Assembly (NCBI GenBank): GCA_024234955.1
Contig: JACKNK010000006.1
Location: 186,001 to 250,000 of the forward strand
Direction of reading: 5' to 3'
DNA from: Gammaproteobacteria bacterium
Lineage (GTDB): Bacteria > Pseudomonadota > Gammaproteobacteria > JACKNK01
DNA length: 64,000 bases
The translations under genes and the position numbers were made by a program. Below the pieces are notes generated by a model. The model did no database searches. It had not been told where the DNA came from and was given only the letters and a program-made list of their open reading frames with translations. Below, piece by piece: positions 37,505 to 46,595 of the stretch (position 1 is its first letter; each line of letters starts with the position of its first letter).

Positions 37505-38266
37505 ATGAGTCACATGCCCAAGCCTCCCAAGTCCCTGTTGCGACCGGTCGGTCGAGCATTGGTGGATTACCGGATGATCGAAAACGGTGATCGCGTCCTG
37601 CTGGCCTTGTCCGGCGGCAAGGATTCACTCTCCCTGCTGCATCTGCTGCGCCATTTCCAGCGTCATGCCCCGGTGCAGTTCGATCTCGGCGCGGTCACCA
37701 TCGATCCGGGCGCTGAGGATTTCGACCCGTCGCCACTCAAACCCTATCTGGCCGAACTGGGCATCCCGTATTTCTATCGCGAAGAACCCATCGTCGAACG
37801 CGCCAGGACACAGATGGGCAAGCCCTCGTACTGCGCCTTCTGTGCGCGCATGAAGCGCGGCTCGCTGTATTCCTGCGCGCGCGAGAACGGCTATAACGTA
37901 CTCGCGCTGGGGCAGCACCTCGACGATCTGGCGGAGAGCTTTCTGATGTCGGCGCTGTTTGAAGGTCGGCTGAACACCATGAAGGCCAACTACATCAACC
38001 AGGCCGGGGACGTGCGCGTGATCCGCCCCCTGATCTACGCACGCGAACGACAGACCGCCGCGTTTGCCGTGCAGGCCGAATTGCCGGTGATTTACGAAAC
38101 CTGTCCGGCCTGTTTTGCGCATCCTTCTCAGCGGGCGCACATGAAGACGCTGCTCGCGCAGCAGGAGAAAGCCAATCGGCAGGTCTTCAAGACACTCCTG
38201 CATACGATGCGGCCATTGATGGCACGGGGCGTGTCCGGGTCTGATAATTCCGATGCAGAAAAGTAA
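37505..38266 (+). CDS. ttcA: tRNA 2-thiocytidine(32) synthetase, TtcA family
   Basis: 253 aa. It thiolates C32 of certain tRNAs using ATP and an Fe-S cluster. The PP-loop is LALSGGKDSLSLL. Two CxxC pairs, CAFC and CPAC, bind the cluster. The terminator directly abuts the stop. A DUF-type TtcA paralogue is possible. Confidence 0.9.
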   Translation: MSHMPKPPKSLLRPVGRALVDYRMIENGDRVLLALSGGKDSLSLLHLLRHFQRHAPVQFDLGAVTIDPGAEDFDPSPLKPYLAELGIPYFYREEPIVERARTQMGKPSYCAFCARMKRGSLYSCARENGYNVLALGQHLDDLAESFLMSALFEGRLNTMKANYINQAGDVRVIRPLIYARERQTAAFAVQAELPVIYETCPACFAHPSQRAHMKTLLAQQEKANRQVFKTLLHTMRPLMARGVSGSDNSDAEK

Positions 38267-38295
38267 AAAGGGGCACCGAAGAGGGTGCCCCTTTT
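38266..38295 (+). terminator. Intrinsic terminator of ttcA
   Basis: A 12-bp stem AAAAGGGGCACC/GGTGCCCCTTTT with a six-base loop overlaps the last base of the stop codon. It could also serve the convergent rhodanese gene. Confidence 0.9.
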
Positions 38296-38337
38296 AATTT
38301 CCACGTTGCCCTGACTTGTTCAGGGTATACCGCGAGT

Positions 38338-39054
38338 TCAGTCCTCAGGCACGATCGTCGTCAGGCCGAGGACCTGCCAGAGCTGCATGCCGCCACGGTA
38401 ATAGAACAGTTTCTCCGGTGGGTAGCCCTGCTTGAGCAGCGCGTTAATGGCGCGCGGTGACTGATCGCACCAGGGGCCGTTACACCAGAACAGCGCTTCC
38501 TTGGCGTTGCTGAAGTCCCACACCTGACTGCCGCCGGAGCCGAGCCCGATCATGTCGAGCAGGGAATTCATCGACAAGCCGCTGTCCGGTCCTTTACGAC
38601 TCACCCCAAGCTTGCTCATGGCGGCTGCCAACTCCGGGTCGCTGGTGTCGCGGCTGAATACCGTGAACGGCAGATTGATCGATCCCGGAATCGTTCCGCG
38701 CTTGTGCCAGGCCGGGGTACGGGCATCGACCAGAACGCCAGAGCCGTTACGCAGTTGACGTTCCATGAAGTCGAAGATCTCGACTTCACCTACCGTCTCT
38801 ACGGCCGGATCTACCCTGATCGGGTGAATACAGAATGGCGGGCATTTACGGGATGTCTTCGCAAAGCCGCCGGTCAGTACGTTGTTTTCATCCTGAATCC
38901 TTTCTACTCGGACGCTGCGTCCCTCATGGTTCACGGTCACGAAATCCCGGGTCTCCGTGAGCTTGACGTCCAGCGCGGAAGCCGCGCCAGTCACGGACAT
39001 GACCAGGACGGCAGAAATGATTTGCAGGGTTCTGAAGCGGGTTCGGGCTTTCAT
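38338..39054 (-). CDS. Periplasmic rhodanese-domain protein
   Basis: 238 aa with a signal peptide ending ASA-LD. A rhodanese fold covers about residues 90-230: VLVDARTPAWHKRGTIPGSI then NLPFTVF, and the active-site segment FWCNGPWCDQSPRAINAL. The catalytic loop holds two cysteines four residues apart (C-x4-C), which could make a persulfide or a disulfide. Possible role in sulfur transfer or envelope sulfur chemistry. Confidence 0.8.
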   Translation of the reverse strand: MKARTRFRTLQIISAVLVMSVTGAASALDVKLTETRDFVTVNHEGRSVRVERIQDENNVLTGGFAKTSRKCPPFCIHPIRVDPAVETVGEVEIFDFMERQLRNGSGVLVDARTPAWHKRGTIPGSINLPFTVFSRDTSDPELAAAMSKLGVSRKGPDSGLSMNSLLDMIGLGSGGSQVWDFSNAKEALFWCNGPWCDQSPRAINALLKQGYPPEKLFYYRGGMQLWQVLGLTTIVPED

Positions 39055-39109
39055 TGTTATTCCTCAAGGTCCTCCGATGGGTGCGCGATCACGCCGATTG
39101 CGTACGCAA

Positions 39110-39466
39110 TCAATGTGACGAGAACAGCGAGATGATCTTCTTTCGGATCGATTCGATGTCTTTGCTGCTCAGGTATTCGTCATAGACAGAGGTTTTATCT
39201 CCGTCGCTGAGTTTGTTGTAGAACATGTAACTGCCGATGTAGCGCGAACGCAGCAACTCTTCGAAGCCGGCAATGTCGAGGTCCTTTGGGATACTGGGAG
39301 CCTCGGCGCCCTGTGGCTGGCCGGACGCGTCCAGCGACACGGCAGAATCGACCGTGATGTCGTCGGCCTCCCCGTTGATCGAGTCGAGGTACGAATCCTT
39401 GGCGTGCGAAAGCGGTCCCCAACTCAAGGACCCCACCAACAATATGGCGACGATGAATGAGGACAT
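39110..39466 (-). CDS. Small secreted hypothetical protein
   Basis: 118 aa from ATG 39466. Signal peptide ends near LSHA. The mature part is acidic (DSINGEADDITVDSAVSLDA), then helical (LRSRYIGSYMFYNKLSDGDK). No family recognised. Probably transcribed before the rhodanese gene (55 bp gap, same strand), so it may be its partner. Confidence 0.62.
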   Translation of the reverse strand: MSSFIVAILLVGSLSWGPLSHAKDSYLDSINGEADDITVDSAVSLDASGQPQGAEAPSIPKDLDIAGFEELLRSRYIGSYMFYNKLSDGDKTSVYDEYLSSKDIESIRKKIISLFSSH

Positions 39467-39570
39467 CAGAGCACCCTCAGGGGTTTTGGACACCGTGTAC
39501 ATATGGCTCCCGCAATTCCTGCAGCGATGAGTGGCGTTGGATGAGCGTAGTCAGGTTTATGATCCATGTC

Positions 39571-39597
39571 ATCGCAAAAGCGTTACAAATTTGCGAT
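39571..39597. repeat. 8-bp inverted repeat in the 39.5-kb intergenic region
   Basis: ATCGCAAA at 39571-39578 is complementary to TTTGCGAT at 39590-39597 with an 11-base loop. It sits in the divergent gap between the 118-aa secreted gene and ispB and could be an operator. Low certainty. Confidence 0.4.
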
Positions 39598-39678
39598 TGC
39601 GCTGGTTATCTTAGTTCGCGAATTCCTATTCTGCCCGCTGGCTTCGGGACAACACTCGGACATCCTAAGATCCCTTGC

Positions 39679-39707
39679 TTGACAGCATTTTGGGGGGTCC
39701 CTAGCAT
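39679..39707 (+). promoter_or_regulatory. Sigma-70 promoter of ispB
   Basis: Perfect -35 TTGACA at 39679-39684, a 17-base spacer, and -10 TAGCAT (4 of 6) at 39702-39707. Predicted start is near 39714, giving a leader of about 24 bases before the ispB ATG at 39738. Confidence 0.75.
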
Positions 39708-39737
39708 CCGCCGGGCCTTTTCCAGACCGTTTTCCCA

Positions 39738-40712
39738 ATGCCCATGCAGCTTGACGTCATCCGCGATTTGGTCGCCGACGATCTGCGCGCGGTCGATACC
39801 CTGATCCAGGACCGCCTCCGTTCCGACGTCGCCCTTGTCAATCAACTGGGCGCGTACATCGTCAACAGTGGTGGCAAACGCCTCCGCCCGCTTCTTGTCG
39901 TCCTTGCCGCGCGTGCCTGCGGTTATCGCGGCGATCGTCATGTCGATCTTGCCGCGATCGTCGAATTCATTCATACCGCAACCCTGTTGCACGACGATGT
40001 CGTTGATGCGTCCGATTTGCGCCGTGGCCGCGACACCGCGAATGCGCTTTGGGGGAATGAGGCCAGCGTTTTGGTCGGCGACTTCCTCTACTCCCGCGCC
40101 TTCCAGATGATGACGGCGCTGCATGAACTGCGGATCATGGAAATCCTCGCCGTCACCACCAACGTGATCGCGGAAGGCGAGGTGCTGCAGCTGATGAATT
40201 GCCATGACCCGGACGTGGACGAGGCCGGTTACATGGCGGTCATCCGTTACAAGACCGCCAAGTTGTTCGAGGCCGGGACCCGTCTGGGCGCGGTGATCAA
40301 TCAGGATGACGCGGCCATCGAGTCCGCGATGGCCGCTTACGGCATGCATCTAGGGACGGCGTTCCAGATCATCGACGATGTGCTCGATTACAGCTCCGAC
40401 AGCGATGAAATGGGCAAAAATGTCGGCGACGATCTCGCCGAGGGCAAACCCACGCTGCCGTTGATTTATGTGATGCGTCATGGCGATCCGACGCAGGCGG
40501 CGGTGGTGCGCAAAGCCATCGAGGAAGGGGGCCGCGACAAGATCGACGCGGTGATCAAAGCGATTGAATCGACCGATGCCATCCCCTACACTACGCGGCT
40601 CGCGCGACAGGAGGCAGATCTCGCCAAGGCGGCTCTCGCCCAGCTACCTGCCTCTCCGTATCGCGAAGCGCTGTTGGCCTTGGCGGATTTCGCGGTCGAA
40701 CGTAGTCACTGA
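39738..40712 (+). CDS. ispB: Polyprenyl diphosphate synthase (octaprenyl type)
   Basis: 324 aa trans-prenyltransferase making the quinone side chain. First aspartate-rich motif DDVVD (LLHDDVVDASDLRRGR), second IIDDVLDYSSD. The opening LVADDLRAVDTLIQDRLRSD is IspB-like. Downstream is the tRNA-Pro gene. Confidence 0.93.
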   Translation: MPMQLDVIRDLVADDLRAVDTLIQDRLRSDVALVNQLGAYIVNSGGKRLRPLLVVLAARACGYRGDRHVDLAAIVEFIHTATLLHDDVVDASDLRRGRDTANALWGNEASVLVGDFLYSRAFQMMTALHELRIMEILAVTTNVIAEGEVLQLMNCHDPDVDEAGYMAVIRYKTAKLFEAGTRLGAVINQDDAAIESAMAAYGMHLGTAFQIIDDVLDYSSDSDEMGKNVGDDLAEGKPTLPLIYVMRHGDPTQAAVVRKAIEEGGRDKIDAVIKAIESTDAIPYTTRLARQEADLAKAALAQLPASPYREALLALADFAVERSH

Positions 40713-40755
40713 TCCGGTGGCGGCGTTAGCGGTTCTCCAGCAACGCGTTCATTTC

Positions 40756-40834
<79 letters not shown>

Positions 40835-40913
40835 ACTCTGATTCGGTCCCGAATCATCGGCGGCGTGTCCCGACGCGCCGCCATCGCTGTCCTCTCACCT
40901 CCGTGGGTGCGAC

Positions 40914-41702
40914 ATGAGTCGCATCCAGCGGGTGGTGCAGATCACCGATACCCATCTGTTCTCCGATCCATCGCGTGCCCTCAAGGGCATCGTCACCGAT
41001 GCCTCCTTGCGTGCGGTATTGGCGGCAGCGCACAACGATCTCGTCGGTGCGGATCTGTTGTTGCTGACGGGAGACCTGGCTCACGATGAGGTCGAAGCGA
41101 CGTATCAGCGCCTCCGTGCGACGCTTGCAGCGCTCATTCCCGGACAATTGCCCGTCCGCGCCATTCCAGGGAACCATGACGACCCCGCCTTGATGATTCG
41201 CCATTTCGGGCAAGCGGACAGCGTTGTCCTGGGCGATTGGTTGTGCCTATCGCTGGATTCCCATCGTGATGGACAGGTCGAAGGCACACTCCGCGCCTCC
41301 GAACTCCAACGCCTCGATCGGGAGCTGGCCGAAACGCGTGCCAGCCATGCCCTGATCGCCGTGCATCATCATCCGGTTGATGTCGGTTCACTGTGGATGG
41401 ACGGCATCGGTCTGAGCAATCATGCCGCGCTGTTTGAGGTGCTCAACCGTCACGACAAGGCCCGCGCGATCCTCAACGGGCACATTCATCAGGAATTCGA
41501 GGGTGGGCGCGATGGCATTGCAGTTTACGGTACGCCATCGACCAACGTTCAGTTCCGCGCACGCAGCGATGAGCCTCAATTTGCCGATCTGGAGCCGGGG
41601 TACCGTCGCTTGGCCTTGTACCCGGATGGCCGCATCGACACCGAGGTGGTGCGTGTCCCCGGCGTGGTCTGCAACCTGAACGACGAAGGGAGTTACGAGT
41701 GA
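40914..41702 (+). CDS. cpdA: 3',5'-cyclic-AMP phosphodiesterase CpdA
   Basis: 262 aa metallophosphoesterase that hydrolyses cAMP. Conserved blocks: QITDTHLF, LLTGDLAHDE, AIPGNHDD, VHHHPVDVG and ILNGHIHQEF. These fit the Class III CpdA family. Overlaps the next gene (GTGA). Confidence 0.92.
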   Translation: MSRIQRVVQITDTHLFSDPSRALKGIVTDASLRAVLAAAHNDLVGADLLLLTGDLAHDEVEATYQRLRATLAALIPGQLPVRAIPGNHDDPALMIRHFGQADSVVLGDWLCLSLDSHRDGQVEGTLRASELQRLDRELAETRASHALIAVHHHPVDVGSLWMDGIGLSNHAALFEVLNRHDKARAILNGHIHQEFEGGRDGIAVYGTPSTNVQFRARSDEPQFADLEPGYRRLALYPDGRIDTEVVRVPGVVCNLNDEGSYE

Positions 41703-42544
41703 CCGCCGCACCGCGTTTTGCCACCATCAACGAAACCCTGGGGCTCGACGACGCGCAGCTCGGGCTAGCCGATCTTGCCTTGTTGCTGGCACGGGACGCC
41801 TATCCGGAGCTCGATGTTGCCCACTATTTGGCGCGTCTCGATGAGATGGCGATGGAAGCGCGCGCGAACCTGCCGGCGAAAGCGGACGTCTTCGTCACGC
41901 TTGCCGCACTCAATCGTTATCTGTTCACGGAACAAGGTTTCAAAGGCAATTTCGACGACTATTACGACCCGAGAAACAGCTATCTCAACGAGGTTCTGGA
42001 TCGCCGTACCGGCATCCCGATCACGCTATCTTTGGTCTATATCGAAGTCGGTCGTCGTCTGGGACTGTCCCTGGACGGGGTGTCCTTTCCCGGTCATTTC
42101 CTGGTGAAGTGTTCGGTGGACGGTGGCGACGTGGTTCTCGATCCCTACTCCGGCGGGGTCTCGCTGGGTACCGACGAACTCGAACACCGCCTCAGCGATG
42201 TGGTCGGCGAGAAGCACGCGGCTCGCATCAACCTCGCTGACGTATTGGGCGCCGCGCCCACGCGCGACATCCTGGTCCGCATGCTGCATAACCTGAAGGC
42301 CGTTTATATGCGCGACGAGGAACTGCACAAAGCCCTGCAGATCAGCGGCCGTGTGCTGCAGCTCAAGCCCGGCAGCAGCGACGATTTGCGCGATCGCGGC
42401 GTTCTGTATGCGGCTCTGGATTGCTTCCGGCCAGCGCTGGACGACCTGCGCCGCTACCTGAAACTACGTCCGAACGCTGCCGATGCCGATGACATCCGCG
42501 AGCGCGTGATCCAGTTGCAGGGCCGGGTTGCACAACTGCATTGA
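41699..42544 (+). CDS. SirB1-family protein (transglutaminase-like plus TPR)
   Basis: 281 aa, GTG start overlapping cpdA. The transglutaminase-like domain shows NYYDPRNSY-type segments (FDDYYDPRNSYLNEVLDRRT, GIPITLSLVYIEVGRRLGLS, FPGHFLVKC). A TPR-like C-terminus follows. The family is often next to genes of SAM, release-factor or phosphoesterase type and its function is unknown. Confidence 0.88.
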   Translation: MTAAPRFATINETLGLDDAQLGLADLALLLARDAYPELDVAHYLARLDEMAMEARANLPAKADVFVTLAALNRYLFTEQGFKGNFDDYYDPRNSYLNEVLDRRTGIPITLSLVYIEVGRRLGLSLDGVSFPGHFLVKCSVDGGDVVLDPYSGGVSLGTDELEHRLSDVVGEKHAARINLADVLGAAPTRDILVRMLHNLKAVYMRDEELHKALQISGRVLQLKPGSSDDLRDRGVLYAALDCFRPALDDLRRYLKLRPNAADADDIRERVIQLQGRVAQLH

Positions 42545-42549
42545 GCACC

Positions 42550-43197
42550 ATGAACACGCCGCTCATCGTGCTGCTCATCGCCTGGTTGGCTTACTTCGCG
42601 CTGCATTCCCTGCTCGCCGGTCTGCCGATCAAACGCTGGGTGGCGACGCAACACGCCGCTTGGATGCCGGCGTACCGGCTCGTTTACAACACGGTTGCCG
42701 TGCTCGCGCTGCTGCCGGTGTTGTGGCTGAGCTATGCGATTGACGCCCCACCGTTATGGCAATGGCATGGATGGCAGGCTTGGGTGGCGAATGGCCTTGC
42801 GATGCTCGCCCTGCTGGGCTTTCTGTGGTCCACACGTTGGTACGACGGCAGTGAATTCCTCGGTCTGCGGCAATGGCGCGAGCGCGCATGCCGCGTCGAG
42901 GATCAGGAAAAACTGCATATCTCGCCGATGCATCGCTTCGTGCGTCACCCCTGGTACAGCCTCGGTCTGGTGCTGATCTGGACGCGCGAACTCAACGCCC
43001 CGCTGTTGCTGGGTGCGATCGCTATCAGCCTCTATTTCGCGATCGGCTCCCGCCTGGAAGAGCGCAAGTTGATCTGTTACCACGGCGATGCCTATCGTCA
43101 ATATCGAGCGCGCGTTCCCGGGTTGATCCCGTTGCCGTGGCGCTGGCTGAGTGCCGCCGACGCCGAGAAACTCGTGAACACCGACGCATCGGCGTAA
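42550..43197 (+). CDS. Isoprenylcysteine-methyltransferase-like membrane protein (NnrU/PEMT type)
   Basis: 215 aa from ATG 42550, though a TTG at 42541 overlapping the previous stop is also possible. Four or five hydrophobic helices. RFVRHPWYSLGLVLIWTREL and EERKLICYHGDAYRQYRARV match the C-terminal SAM-binding motif of ICMT/PEMT/NnrU relatives. It probably methylates a lipid or small thiol at the membrane. Third gene of the cpdA operon. Confidence 0.78.
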   Translation: MNTPLIVLLIAWLAYFALHSLLAGLPIKRWVATQHAAWMPAYRLVYNTVAVLALLPVLWLSYAIDAPPLWQWHGWQAWVANGLAMLALLGFLWSTRWYDGSEFLGLRQWRERACRVEDQEKLHISPMHRFVRHPWYSLGLVLIWTRELNAPLLLGAIAISLYFAIGSRLEERKLICYHGDAYRQYRARVPGLIPLPWRWLSAADAEKLVNTDASA

Positions 43198-43336
43198 CCA
43201 GGGCAAGCCGCCTGCGCGTGCCCGGGACGCACATTTCCCGCCAAACTTGTCCCGCTTGACCGGCTTGCCCACAATGCGGCGCATGTTCTTGCCCATCCCG
43301 TCACGATCCGCCCCTGCGCGCCGCTGAGGAACTCCG

Positions 43337-43534
43337 ATGTCCGACGCCACCTTCCGCGTTCAATCTCCCGCCGAAGCCTTCCAGGAATACACCGAGTCGG
43401 AAATTCGCCGTCTGCGCGAAACCGACGCCCAGTTCGACGAAGACTTCTTTCGCCGTGCGCAGACCCTGGTCGCCGGTCGTCTTCTGGTGGCACATGCGGA
43501 AATGGAAAGCGAAGTCGGGGAGGGCACGGCATGA
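43337..43534 (+). CDS. Small conserved protein coupled to an SMC-like ATPase
   Basis: 65 aa, highly charged and helical (AFQEYTESEIRRLRETDAQF). No known domain; probably coiled coil. Its stop overlaps the ATG of the SMC-like ATPase (ATGA, 43531-43534), suggesting a stoichiometric partner. Confidence 0.65.
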   Translation: MSDATFRVQSPAEAFQEYTESEIRRLRETDAQFDEDFFRRAQTLVAGRLLVAHAEMESEVGEGTA

Positions 43535-45831
43535 TCATTCGCGAATTTCATGCCGAGAACATCCTCAAATACCGGAGTCTCAAGCTCGAAAACATTCCCG
43601 AGCGCGGCCTGATCGGCATCTCCGGCCCCAATGAGGCCGGCAAGACCGCAATTGTCGAGGCCATCTGCCTGGCCCTGTTCGGGCGCACCTTCTCCTACGA
43701 ACCCGAGGAGGTGCTCAAGACCATGAAATGGGGCGCGGCCAAGGCGAGCGCCGAACTCGTGTTCAGCGGCGCCGACGGCAAGCATTACCGGGTTGCGCGC
43801 TACCTCAACATCGAAGGCCATCACAGCGCCAGCCTGAGTCTCGTCGGGAGTGGCGATGCCATCGCCCAGGGCGCGCAGGCGGTGACCCGTGCGATCGAGG
43901 AACGGGTCGGTTTCAGCTTCGACCAATACGTCGAATCCTTCTATCTGGCGCAACGCGAAATCACCATGCCGCACGCCAGCAGCGGCATGGTGCGCGGCTT
44001 GCTTGGCATTGCCGAACTCGACCGCGTCGCCGATGAGCTGCAAGGCGAGGTCGATGCCGATCGTCGCCACATCGATGAACTGCAGGCATCGATCGAAGCC
44101 ATCGACGATCAGCTTGGCACGCTCAATGTCGAGGAATCCGCACTGGCCGAGCTGCAGGCGGCGTTGTCGTCGTGCGGAGATGACGCACGCGATGCGCAAC
44201 GCCGGGTTGCGGTCGCCAGCGCCCGGCGCGCGCAGCTGGAAGAGCTCGGCAGCGATGTCGAGACCCAGGTCAACGGCATCCTCAGCAGCGATGTCGAGAC
44301 CCGTTTCCGCCATTGGCAGGAACGTGCCGACCATCTTGGCGAGCAGGTCAGCACCCTTGAAGAGGCGTGTCTGGTGGCCGAATCGGACCCGCCCGGAACC
44401 GCACCGGGGACCGACCTGATCGCCTGGATCGGTGGCCTGCGCGATCGGGTGGCCGCGTTTGCCGCAATCCGCGCACGGGCCGATGTTCATGCCGAGGAAG
44501 AAAAGCAGTGGCTGGGGCGCAAGCCGCTCTCGTCCGACACCGAAGCAGACCCCGAAGCCGAAGCTGACGTGGCTCCGGTCAGCGACCATGACGACAGTTA
44601 TCCGGCACAACGTGCGCACATCGAACAGGAGCTTGCCGGTCTGCCCGGCAAACGTCGCGTGTTCCGCCTGCTGGCGTTTTTCGGATTGGTGATCGCGGTG
44701 GCGACGATTACGGTGCGCTGGTTGCTGGCGCCGGAAGTCGCGCTCCCGGAAGGCGAGCAGCTCGTCGCGCAACTGCGTGTGTGGTTCCCGAACTGGGACC
44801 CGCAAACCGTCGAAAGCCTGCTCGCCATGCGCTGGACTGCGGGCGGCGCGTTGACGATCGGATTGTTATCGATCCTGCGGGGCAGCGCCTTGTCGCGCCG
44901 TATCCGCCGGCTGAGATTTGAACGCGAACGACTGGATGCGCACGCGCTTGAAGCGCGGGAACACATCGACCTGATCGCCGAGATCGATGAACACCCGATG
45001 TCCAAGCAACTTGAAAGCCTGCGCGCCCTGCACGACCCGGACATCGACGACGCTCTGGATGCGTTCACCGAGGGCGACGGCAAGGCGCTGATCGATGCCG
45101 AGGCGCTGGCGGCCTGGCGCGAGCCGCTGGCCGACGATCGCGACATGTTCCGTGAAGACCTGGACACCCTGCTCGACACCCTCGGCAAGTCGGTCGCCGA
45201 AGCGCGTCATGGCGCCGACACGTCGGATCGTGCCCTGGCCGATGCCGAAACCGCCGTTGAGAACGAAGAGCGTCGCCGCGCCGAAGCCGAGGCCCTGAGC
45301 GAGCGTCAGCGCGGCTTGCGGGGGCAACTTCAGGAACCCCGCGAACGCATCAAGCTGCGCAAGCTCGGTCTCGATCAGATACGCGGCACCTGTCGTCGCA
45401 TCTACAACGACTTCAACGTGCAGATGCGCGACTACCTGGTGCGCATCGTGCCGCTATTTACCGAAGGCCGATACCGCCACCTCAAGATCGACGACGAATT
45501 CAAGGTGCAGGTGTTTTCCAACGACAAAAATGATTTCGTCGAATTGGAAGAACTCTCCAGCGGCACCCATCGCCAACTCGTCCTGGGCGTGCGCCTGGCG
45601 CTGTCGCAGGCCATGGTGGACGCGCAATCGCATGGCGCCCAGTCGATGATCCTCGATGAACCGTTCGCGTTCTTCGACCGCGAACGCATCCGGCAGACGC
45701 TCGAAACCTTGCCCACGGTCAGCGAAGAGATCAGCCAGATATGGGTGATCTCGCAGGAATTCGACGGCGCCAGCTTCGACCTGCATCTGGCCTGTCGCAG
45801 GGACAGCGACACCCTGACCGCCATAGGCTGA
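43531..45831 (+). CDS. Membrane-spanning SMC/SbcC/Rad50-like ATPase
   Basis: 766 aa. N-terminal half-ATPase: Walker A GPNEAGKT at 32-39. C-terminal half: signature LSSGTHRQL and Walker B MILDEPFAFFD. Between them, coiled-coil stretches (about 165-235 and 480-620) surround two membrane helices near residues 379-400 and 437-453 (LLAFFGLVIAVATITVRWLL; AGGALTIGLLSILRG), replacing the zinc hook. This plan resembles YhaN-type AAA_27 proteins, which differ from soluble Rad50. No Mre11-like nuclease is beside it; cpdA is a different phosphoesterase 2.6 kb upstream. May act in membrane-associated DNA repair or nucleoid tethering. Confidence 0.85.
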   Translation: MIIREFHAENILKYRSLKLENIPERGLIGISGPNEAGKTAIVEAICLALFGRTFSYEPEEVLKTMKWGAAKASAELVFSGADGKHYRVARYLNIEGHHSASLSLVGSGDAIAQGAQAVTRAIEERVGFSFDQYVESFYLAQREITMPHASSGMVRGLLGIAELDRVADELQGEVDADRRHIDELQASIEAIDDQLGTLNVEESALAELQAALSSCGDDARDAQRRVAVASARRAQLEELGSDVETQVNGILSSDVETRFRHWQERADHLGEQVSTLEEACLVAESDPPGTAPGTDLIAWIGGLRDRVAAFAAIRARADVHAEEEKQWLGRKPLSSDTEADPEAEADVAPVSDHDDSYPAQRAHIEQELAGLPGKRRVFRLLAFFGLVIAVATITVRWLLAPEVALPEGEQLVAQLRVWFPNWDPQTVESLLAMRWTAGGALTIGLLSILRGSALSRRIRRLRFERERLDAHALEAREHIDLIAEIDEHPMSKQLESLRALHDPDIDDALDAFTEGDGKALIDAEALAAWREPLADDRDMFREDLDTLLDTLGKSVAEARHGADTSDRALADAETAVENEERRRAEAEALSERQRGLRGQLQEPRERIKLRKLGLDQIRGTCRRIYNDFNVQMRDYLVRIVPLFTEGRYRHLKIDDEFKVQVFSNDKNDFVELEELSSGTHRQLVLGVRLALSQAMVDAQSHGAQSMILDEPFAFFDRERIRQTLETLPTVSEEISQIWVISQEFDGASFDLHLACRRDSDTLTAIG

Positions 45832-45850
45832 CCCGGGCGTTCCGGTTGCG

Positions 45851-46588
45851 ATGCGCAATCCCCGTATCCATGTTGATCAGCGTTTGGGCGTCGGGGACGA
45901 ATTCGCACTTCCGGAGGGGCCGGCCCGGCATGTCGCACAGGTACTGCGCATGCGGGTCGGCGACGCCCTGACCCTGTTCAACGGCGACGGCAACGACTAC
46001 GGCGGCGAACTGCTCGACGTCACCCGCCGCGACGCCCGGGTGCGCATCGATACCTGCAACGTCGTCGAAAAGGAGTCGTCGCTCCGCATCACCTTGCTGC
46101 AAGGCATCTCCAAGGGCGAACGCATGGACTGGGTGATGCAGAAATCCGTGGAACTGGGGGTGCATGCCATCGTCCCGGTGGTCACCGAACGCACCGTGGT
46201 ACGCATTGACGACAGTCGTAGCGACAAGAAGCTCGCCCATTGGCAGGGCGTGGTGATTTCGGCCTGCGAGCAATCCGGGCGTGCGGTGATCCCCGAGGTG
46301 CGGGAGCCGATCCGCTTTGCCGAGGCGATCGCGCAATTCAAGGGCGCGGTGCTCGATCCGCTGGCCTCGATATCGCTCACCGCCGGGCGACCGGAAGCGG
46401 CCCAGAGCCCGTTGGCGGCCAGCTTGTTGATCGGTCCGGAAGGCGGGCTCAGCGATGTCGAGATCGACCAAGCGAAACAGGCGGGCTGGGTCGGCGCCCG
46501 ACTCGGACCGCGCGTGCTGCGTACCGAGACTGCCGCCCTGGCGGCGCTGGCGGTGATGCAGGCCAGCTGGGGTGATCTGGCGAACTGA
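45851..46588 (+). CDS. rsmE: 16S rRNA (uracil1498-N3)-methyltransferase
   Basis: 245 aa SPOUT-class enzyme. N-terminal PUA-like domain (PRIHVDQRLGVGDEF, ARHVAQVLRMRVGDAL), then ISKGERMDWVMQKSVELGV and the knotted SAM site SLLIGPEGGLSDVEIDQAKQ and LGPRVLRTETAALAAL. It starts 20 bases after the ATPase gene and may be co-transcribed. Confidence 0.95.
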   Translation: MRNPRIHVDQRLGVGDEFALPEGPARHVAQVLRMRVGDALTLFNGDGNDYGGELLDVTRRDARVRIDTCNVVEKESSLRITLLQGISKGERMDWVMQKSVELGVHAIVPVVTERTVVRIDDSRSDKKLAHWQGVVISACEQSGRAVIPEVREPIRFAEAIAQFKGAVLDPLASISLTAGRPEAAQSPLAASLLIGPEGGLSDVEIDQAKQAGWVGARLGPRVLRTETAALAALAVMQASWGDLAN

Positions 46589-46595
46589 CGCTTGC

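Noticed and set aside
40840..40855. Terminator of tRNA-Pro
   Set aside because: GATTCGG/CCGAATC hairpin exists but there is no T-run.
43360..44805. 481-aa minus-strand open frame
   Set aside because: Antisense to the SMC-like ATPase and its partner; lacks domain features.
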